Below are positions 52,216-56,681 of a stretch of DNA of 56,681 nucleotides, piece after piece. Made by a program: the position numbers and the translations under genes. Numbering within the stretch: position 1 is the first letter of the stretch; the number at the start of each line of letters is the position of its first letter. Origin of the DNA: Richelia sp. SL_2_1 (GTDB lineage Bacteria > Cyanobacteriota > Cyanobacteriia > Cyanobacteriales > Nostocaceae); contig JAAUSO010000025.1 of assembly GCA_012033205.1 (NCBI GenBank), positions 1-56,681 on the forward strand, written 5' to 3'. The notes under the pieces are model-generated. The model was not told the DNA's origin and ran no database searches. It worked only from the letters and a program-made list of their open reading frames with translations.

Positions 52216-53586
52216 TTAAGTTACAGTTTCAACCCCTCTCAACTTCACCCCCCGAATTGCAAAATCCAACAATTCCATGGGATGCATAATAGATATTTCC
52301 TTACCCTGCTGATGCAAATGCTTAGCAATCTGTAAACTACAACCTGGATTTGAGGAAGCAATCATATTTGCACCCGTATTCACTAGATTTCTAGCTTTTT
52401 GATCTCCCAACTCTTCTGCAACTTCTGGTTGCAACATATTGTAAACCCCAGCGCTACCGCAACACAAAGCAGCGTCGAGAGGTTCACGTAATTTGACTCC
52501 AGGAATTTGCCGTAACACTTGACGGGGTTGTACGCTAATTTTTTGTCCGTGTAATAAATGACAGGCATCTTGATAAACTATTGTTAGCGGTTCATCTTGT
52601 AAAGGTGATAATTTAGCAGTTAAACCTACCATCGCTAAAAATTCTTGACAATCTTTAACTTTATCAGCAAATTGCTTGGCTTTATCTCGATATTCTGCAT
52701 CATTCTCTAAAATATGACCGTATTCTTTCAAAGTATGACCGCAACCCGCAGCATTAATTATCACATAATCTACATTCATATCTGCAAAACTGTCAATCAT
52801 CTGTCTAGCCAAAGTTTGAGCTTGTGCAGTTTGTCCTTGATGTTCAGGAAGTGCTGCACAACAGCCTTGAGATTTAGGAATTACCACCTCACAACCATTT
52901 GCGGTTAATACTCGCACTGTGGCTTCATTTACGGCTGAGAAAAACAATCTTTGTACGCATCCTAAAATTACCCCTACCCGGTAACGTTTTGTCCCTTGGG
53001 CTGGAATTACGGTAGGATAATTATCTCGAAAAGATTTCCCAGTCACTTCTGGGAGAATAGATTCCATTGCTGCTAAACGAGGAGATATCTTTTTTAGTAA
53101 ACCAGTAGCACGAATTAATTTTGGTAATCCTAATTTTTGATAAATAAATAATGGAACGAGTAAAAAACGTAATCTTTGGGGATAGGGAAAGAGTGAAAAA
53201 ATCAATTTTCGAAATAATTTATCAGGTAAACTACGGGGATAATTACGAGCAATTTGGTGACGAGTCGCGCTAATTAATTTGTCATATTCCACTCCAGAAG
53301 GACAAGTTGTTACACAAGCTAAACATCCCAAACAAGAATCAAAATGTTCAGTAGTTGCTGTATTTAAAGCTATTTCTCCTTCATTAATAGCATCCATTAA
53401 ATAAATTCTTCCCCGTGGAGAATCCATTTCTTTACCGATTACTCTGTAACTCGGACAAGTAGAAAGACAAAATCCGCAATGGACACAAGTATCAATCAAT
53501 TTCGGTTCCGGTGGATGATTCTCATCAAAACCTGTTAAATTTTTTAAAGAAGCAATATTATTCTCGTTATTTTCGGAAATTTTCAT
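52216..53586 (-). CDS. glcF: Glycolate dehydrogenase iron-sulfur subunit GlcF
   Basis: Electron-transfer subunit of glycolate dehydrogenase, which oxidises glycolate to glyoxylate in cyanobacterial photorespiration. 456 residues: two [4Fe-4S] motifs, Cys 34, 37, 40, 44 and Cys 85, 88, 91, 95, then two CCG (cysteine-rich) domains (QGCCAALPEHQGQT and DAALCCGSAGVYN, with YQDACHLLHGQ). Intact and full length. It follows glcE by 105 bp of heptamer repeats in the same direction, so glcE-glcF is probably an operon. The stop codon is only about 70 bp from the IS607 recombinase start. ATG at 53586. Confidence 0.94.
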   Translation of the reverse strand: MKISENNENNIASLKNLTGFDENHPPEPKLIDTCVHCGFCLSTCPSYRVIGKEMDSPRGRIYLMDAINEGEIALNTATTEHFDSCLGCLACVTTCPSGVEYDKLISATRHQIARNYPRSLPDKLFRKLIFSLFPYPQRLRFLLVPLFIYQKLGLPKLIRATGLLKKISPRLAAMESILPEVTGKSFRDNYPTVIPAQGTKRYRVGVILGCVQRLFFSAVNEATVRVLTANGCEVVIPKSQGCCAALPEHQGQTAQAQTLARQMIDSFADMNVDYVIINAAGCGHTLKEYGHILENDAEYRDKAKQFADKVKDCQEFLAMVGLTAKLSPLQDEPLTIVYQDACHLLHGQKISVQPRQVLRQIPGVKLREPLDAALCCGSAGVYNMLQPEVAEELGDQKARNLVNTGANMIASSNPGCSLQIAKHLHQQGKEISIMHPMELLDFAIRGVKLRGVETVT

Positions 53587-53597
53587 AATATTAATAG

Positions 53598-53690
53598 GTT
53601 AAAGGTCAAAGGTCAAAGGTCAAAGGTCAAAGTTTAAAGGTCAAAAATTACTATTAACTGTCCACTGTCAACTGTCAACTGTCAACTATT
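53598..53690. repeat. Heptamer repeats AAAGGTC and AACTGTC between glcE and glcF
   Basis: Six units of AAAGGTC/AAAGTTT (53602-53644) and four units of CACTGTC/AACTGTC (53658-53688) fill the entire intercistronic gap, ending two bases before the glcE stop codon. Confidence 0.9.
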
Positions 53691-53691
53691 C

Positions 53692-54960
53692 TCAAATTCC
53701 TGCAAGAAATCGTCCGGGACTTAAAATATTTTGACTATCAAATTGTTTTTTAATTTCTCGCATTAATTCTAAGGCATTACCGTTATAACCCCAAACATCT
53801 AATTTTTGTTTAACTTCTAATGGTGCAGATAAAATTGAGAGAAAACCACTATTTTGTTCACATAATTTTCGTATTTCCAATACCTGACTTTCGTTTTCAA
53901 ACCGCAATATTCCCAAACCGCTAGCCATGTGAATCAAGCCTAAATCGACTTGACTTAGAATCGTGATCGCAGTGTTTGGTAATACTCCTATTTTGCAAGT
54001 AATTGCCGTTTCTGAGTCAGGTAAATGTATTTGTTCTGGTAATAAGAGCCATAAGCTTTGTTCTTCCGCGTCGGAATACACCGCAGTTGTTAATCCTAAT
54101 TTTTCACCTATTTGTAAAACTTGGTTTAATTGTTCTTTAACGCTTTCGGGAATACTCTCGAAACAGGCAATTAATCCTAATCCTTTACCTAATCCCAAAG
54201 TTGACACTAATTGAGAGGAAAGTAAATCGGCTTGAATGGGGGTTAAAGCAGAACCACGAAGAATATCGGCTGCTTGAGATATGGCTTCTCTATTACCCGT
54301 CAATACTACAGTTCCTGAAGCTGACTGCATGGGATATAATCTAAATGTAGCCTCAGTAATAATACTTAAAGTACCATAAGAACCTGTAAATAATTTCATC
54401 AAGTCATAACCGGCAACATTCTTAACTACTCTCCCTCCAGCTTTAGCGATTTGACCATCAGCACGGACAAAAGTTACACCTAACAATTGGTCTCTAACAC
54501 TACCATAACGCTGTCTTAGGGAACCAGTATCAGCAGTAGCGATGATACCTCCGATGGTTGCTAATTGTGGTGATGTGGGATTGAGGGCAAGAATTTGGTT
54601 ATGTTTGGCTAAAAGTGCTTTAATATCGGCAAATTTGACTCCAGATTCTACGGTAAGAGTCAAGTCTCCTACAGCATGATTGATAATTTTATTGAAATTT
54701 TTGGTACTAACAACAATATCAATATTTTCCGTTAAACCACCCCACTTAAGTTTACTACCGTTACCGCAAGGTAAAACGCGCCATTTGTTGCGGTAAGCTT
54801 CGCAAATGACTTGAGCCAGTTGTGATTGAGTTTGGGGATAAACGACGCAACCGGGGAGGATTTCCGGTGATGCAGGCTGATCATAAATTAAGTTTTCTTC
54901 TCCAACGATAGATGCAAGAGTAGAATGGTAGACGTTCAGCGTACCCTGTTCGCTAGACAT
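53692..54960 (-). CDS. glcE: Glycolate dehydrogenase FAD-binding subunit GlcE
   Basis: 422-residue FAD-linked oxidase domain protein (PCMH type). The flavin-binding part includes WRVLPCGNGSKLKWGG, VESGVKFADIKALLAKHNQ and TIGGIIATADTGSLRQRYGSVRDQLLGV, then GRVVKNVAGYDLMKLFTGSYGTLSIITEATF. This pattern, with the motif KNVAGYDL-x-KL, is typical for GlcE. With GlcD (not in the window) and GlcF it forms the glycolate dehydrogenase complex. ATG at 54960. First gene of a likely glcEF operon. Confidence 0.93.
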   Translation of the reverse strand: MSSEQGTLNVYHSTLASIVGEENLIYDQPASPEILPGCVVYPQTQSQLAQVICEAYRNKWRVLPCGNGSKLKWGGLTENIDIVVSTKNFNKIINHAVGDLTLTVESGVKFADIKALLAKHNQILALNPTSPQLATIGGIIATADTGSLRQRYGSVRDQLLGVTFVRADGQIAKAGGRVVKNVAGYDLMKLFTGSYGTLSIITEATFRLYPMQSASGTVVLTGNREAISQAADILRGSALTPIQADLLSSQLVSTLGLGKGLGLIACFESIPESVKEQLNQVLQIGEKLGLTTAVYSDAEEQSLWLLLPEQIHLPDSETAITCKIGVLPNTAITILSQVDLGLIHMASGLGILRFENESQVLEIRKLCEQNSGFLSILSAPLEVKQKLDVWGYNGNALELMREIKKQFDSQNILSPGRFLAGI

Positions 54961-55684
54961 CGGTTTAATTAGTATATTTTTGTAATTAGTATTTTAATAT
55001 TACTCCCAACCCGCCCTATAATCACCTATTCGTTTTCGATGGCACTAATAGATAATCAACATAAGTCGGGTTTTGAGAATAAATATCTGTAATATCAAAT
55101 AACACTTATAAAAATCAGAAGTCGGGTTTTTGGCACAAATAAGCTAAAAAGCTAGAAAAATATCAATTAAATGCGCGATAGCTTATCTGTAACATCAGAT
55201 AACAACTATAAAAACCCGACTTCTCAAAACTGCTTGTTTTGGAATCAACAATAAGTATTAACCACGATGTCAAAGACTCATTTTTAACTTAAGCTAGCAG
55301 TTGGAGACAGTATATATTTATCTCCCATCGCATCTGCAAATAGTCCTATTAGTTAATTTATCGGGGTAGCAATGTTAATCATCATGCAGAAGAATATCTT
55401 TAAATTTAATATCGTTCAACGATGGTGTTTCTATCAACATTTCTAGAAAGATAGTGAGATAGATTCAATACTTTCAAATTTTTAATTACCAGTCAGTATA
55501 TAGCAGTTAATTACACCCAGACAAATTGACGATAATCAGATGTATTAAGTATTATTGCTATATCAATGATATTTATGTAATTTTTGCATAAAAAAATAGA
55601 CTAATTTAAAAAAATAAATAGAAGAAGAATTAATCTATAAGAAGATTTGCTACAGCACTAATGTAGCTTTAATAAATTGTCGCT
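54961..55684. other. 724-bp divergent intergenic region
   Basis: Carries the compound hairpin element (55063-55224) and otherwise AT-rich sequence without ORFs. It separates glcE from the divergent CBS-GAF gene and so holds both promoters. Confidence 0.5.
55063..55224. repeat. Compound AGAAGTCGGGTTTTT hairpin element, one unit broken
   Basis: A complete pair of arms at 55117-55131 and 55210-55224 (perfect 15 bp, 78-nt loop). An extra left arm AAGTCGGGTTTT lies at 55063-55074 without its right partner. The two loops share ATCTGTAA-ATCA-ATAAC-CTATAAAAA, so two tandem units appear fused, the first having lost its right arm. Confidence 0.85.
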
Positions 55685-56681
55685 ATGTTTTTAGTCGCTG
55701 ATACTATTCAAGAGTTTAAGCTCGCAGTTTCTCCCGAAACTAGTTTGATAGAAATTATTGATTTAATAGAACAACTTAAAAGAGAAGATAAAGTACCACA
55801 GCAATTATTTGTTATAGAACATTCGCAATTGTTGGGGGTTTTTGCACTTGTTGATTTAATTTATTTAATTACTTCTAAAACAAATTTAGAAAAAGTTAAA
55901 GTTGCGGAAGTAATGAAGCCCGCAATTAGTTTAGAACCCGATTATGATTATCAACAAGCGCTATCGATAATGCGTGAACATAATATTAAATATTTACCAA
56001 TTATAAATAGAACAGGGGAATTGATAGAAATAGTTACTCCCGAAAGTATTGCAATAAAATTACAAAGACAACTTTTAACGACTAAAATACAGTTACAAGA
56101 ACAAACAATAAAATATGATGATTTGAAACAAGAATTTGATGCTTTAATCAATACTAATAAACTATTACAACATCAATTAGATAATAGTCTTATAGTTGAA
56201 GAAGAACTGAGTTTTCGAGTTGCTTTTGAAAAGCTAATTACTAAAATATCTACTAATTTTATTAATCTTGGTGCCAATGAGATAGATAACGGTATTAATC
56301 AAGCTTTGCAAGCTATAAGCACATTTATTAATATTGATCGTAGTTATGTATTTTTGTTAGCAGAGGATGGTGAAAAGGTAGATAATACTCATGAATGGTG
56401 TAGTCAAAGAATTCCATCGCGTATTGATAAGTTAAAAGATATTTACGTCGAAGATTTGAATTTCTTTATAGAAAAGCTTCAGTATGGTGAAATATTTCAG
56501 TTAACAGATATAGAGGAATTACAATTACAAGAACTAGTTAAAGAACAGATTTTTTCAACTCAAGATATTAAATCGTTGATTATTTACCAATTGCTTGTAG
56601 CGGTAACTTGATTGGTTTTTTAGGTTTTGAATCCTTGAATAAAATTATATGGACAAAAAACAGTATTATCTTACTCAAAAT
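55685..56681 (+). pseudogene. CBS-pair/GAF signalling protein, frameshifted and cut by the window edge
   Basis: Start of a large cytosolic sensor. A CBS pair (about residues 1-130, LFVIEHSQLLGVFALVDLIYL and VMKPAISLEP-DYDYQQALSIMREHNIKYLPI) is followed by a coiled coil (130-175) and a GAF domain (from about 185, with ALQAISTFINIDRSYVFLLA). The frame ends at 56611 with an unrelated tail. One added T in the run 56583-56585 restores a normal GAF continuation (LPIACSGNLIGFLGFESLNK) that runs off the window. The likely rest is kinase, cyclase or phosphatase, beyond the edge. ATG at 55685. Confidence 0.8.

Noticed and set aside
6600-56600. Programmed ribosomal frameshifting as cause of all six breaks
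   Set aside because: The sites differ, most lack a slippery heptamer with a following stem, and the genes are unrelated; one common technical or mutational cause is simpler.
1-56681. CRISPR array among the many short repeats
   Set aside because: All arrays have periods of 7 to 9 bp without unique spacers; the 84-bp hairpin units at 43245 have similar, not unique, loops, and no cas gene is present.

Overview
The window looks like the chromosome of a filamentous, probably heterocyst-forming (Nostocales-type) cyanobacterium. The main reasons are chlP (geranylgeranyl reductase), crtO (beta-carotene ketolase), a TxlA/HCF164-like thioredoxin, many cyanobacteria-restricted families (DUF1350, DUF4359, DUF6391-like, DUF2993, NIL-ferredoxin), frequent HIP1 octamers (GCGATCGC), low GC, and very many short tandemly repeated heptamers between genes. 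No prophage, CRISPR array or plasmid backbone is visible. The one complete mobile element is an IS607-type transposon (serine recombinase TnpA plus TnpB) at about 50.2-52.2 kb.

Layout. 0-5 kb: four-helix-bundle protein, thermolysin-like protease, methyltransferase, DMT transporter, small exported protein. 5-8.1 kb: Crp/Fnr regulator, gluconokinase, a frameshifted fructokinase and a small LuxR-type regulator. 8.5-14.3 kb: DUF6391-like protein, a helical protein, a lipoprotein phosphoesterase, and a beta-propeller/DUF4114 protein. 14.5-17.1 kb: truB and chlP. 17.8-25 kb: two conserved cyanobacterial proteins, then a signalling cluster (receiver-PP2C phosphatase, STAS antagonist, decayed PAS histidine kinase, HTH-GrpE-like protein). 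25-36.2 kb: SDR, NTF2-like exported protein, murG, CNNM/CBS protein (frameshifted), thioredoxin, NIL-ferredoxin, CHAD protein, tRNA-His, DUF4359, ACC-deaminase-like PLP enzyme, murJ. 36.4-43 kb: pentapeptide protein, LCP ligase, mannose-1-phosphate guanylyltransferase, ABC1 kinase (frameshifted), lone ABC ATPase. 43-50.1 kb: hairpin array, DUF2993, crtO, saccharopine-dehydrogenase-like gene (frameshifted), a response regulator with Glu at the phospho-site, Na+/H+ antiporter. 50.2-55 kb: IS607 element, then glcF and glcE. The end holds a CBS-GAF signalling gene, also frameshifted and cut by the window edge.

Functional groups. murG, murJ and the LCP protein serve cell-envelope assembly, and the guanylyltransferase supplies GDP-mannose. 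chlP and crtO serve pigment synthesis. glcE-glcF form two subunits of glycolate dehydrogenase (photorespiration). The PP2C-STAS pair looks like a partner-switching module.

Three non-coding themes stand out. (1) Six genes each need exactly one extra T (coding strand) to restore a full-length family member, which points to systematic sequence error or to decay. (2) Two families of interspersed hairpins occur: perfect palindromes with fixed GAGACGT/ACGTCTC ends and variable but self-complementary cores, and elements with AGAAGTCGGGTTTTT arms that form a tandem array at 43.2-43.5 kb. (3) Heptamer repeats fill most intergenic gaps and in several places supply the stop codon or last residues of genes.
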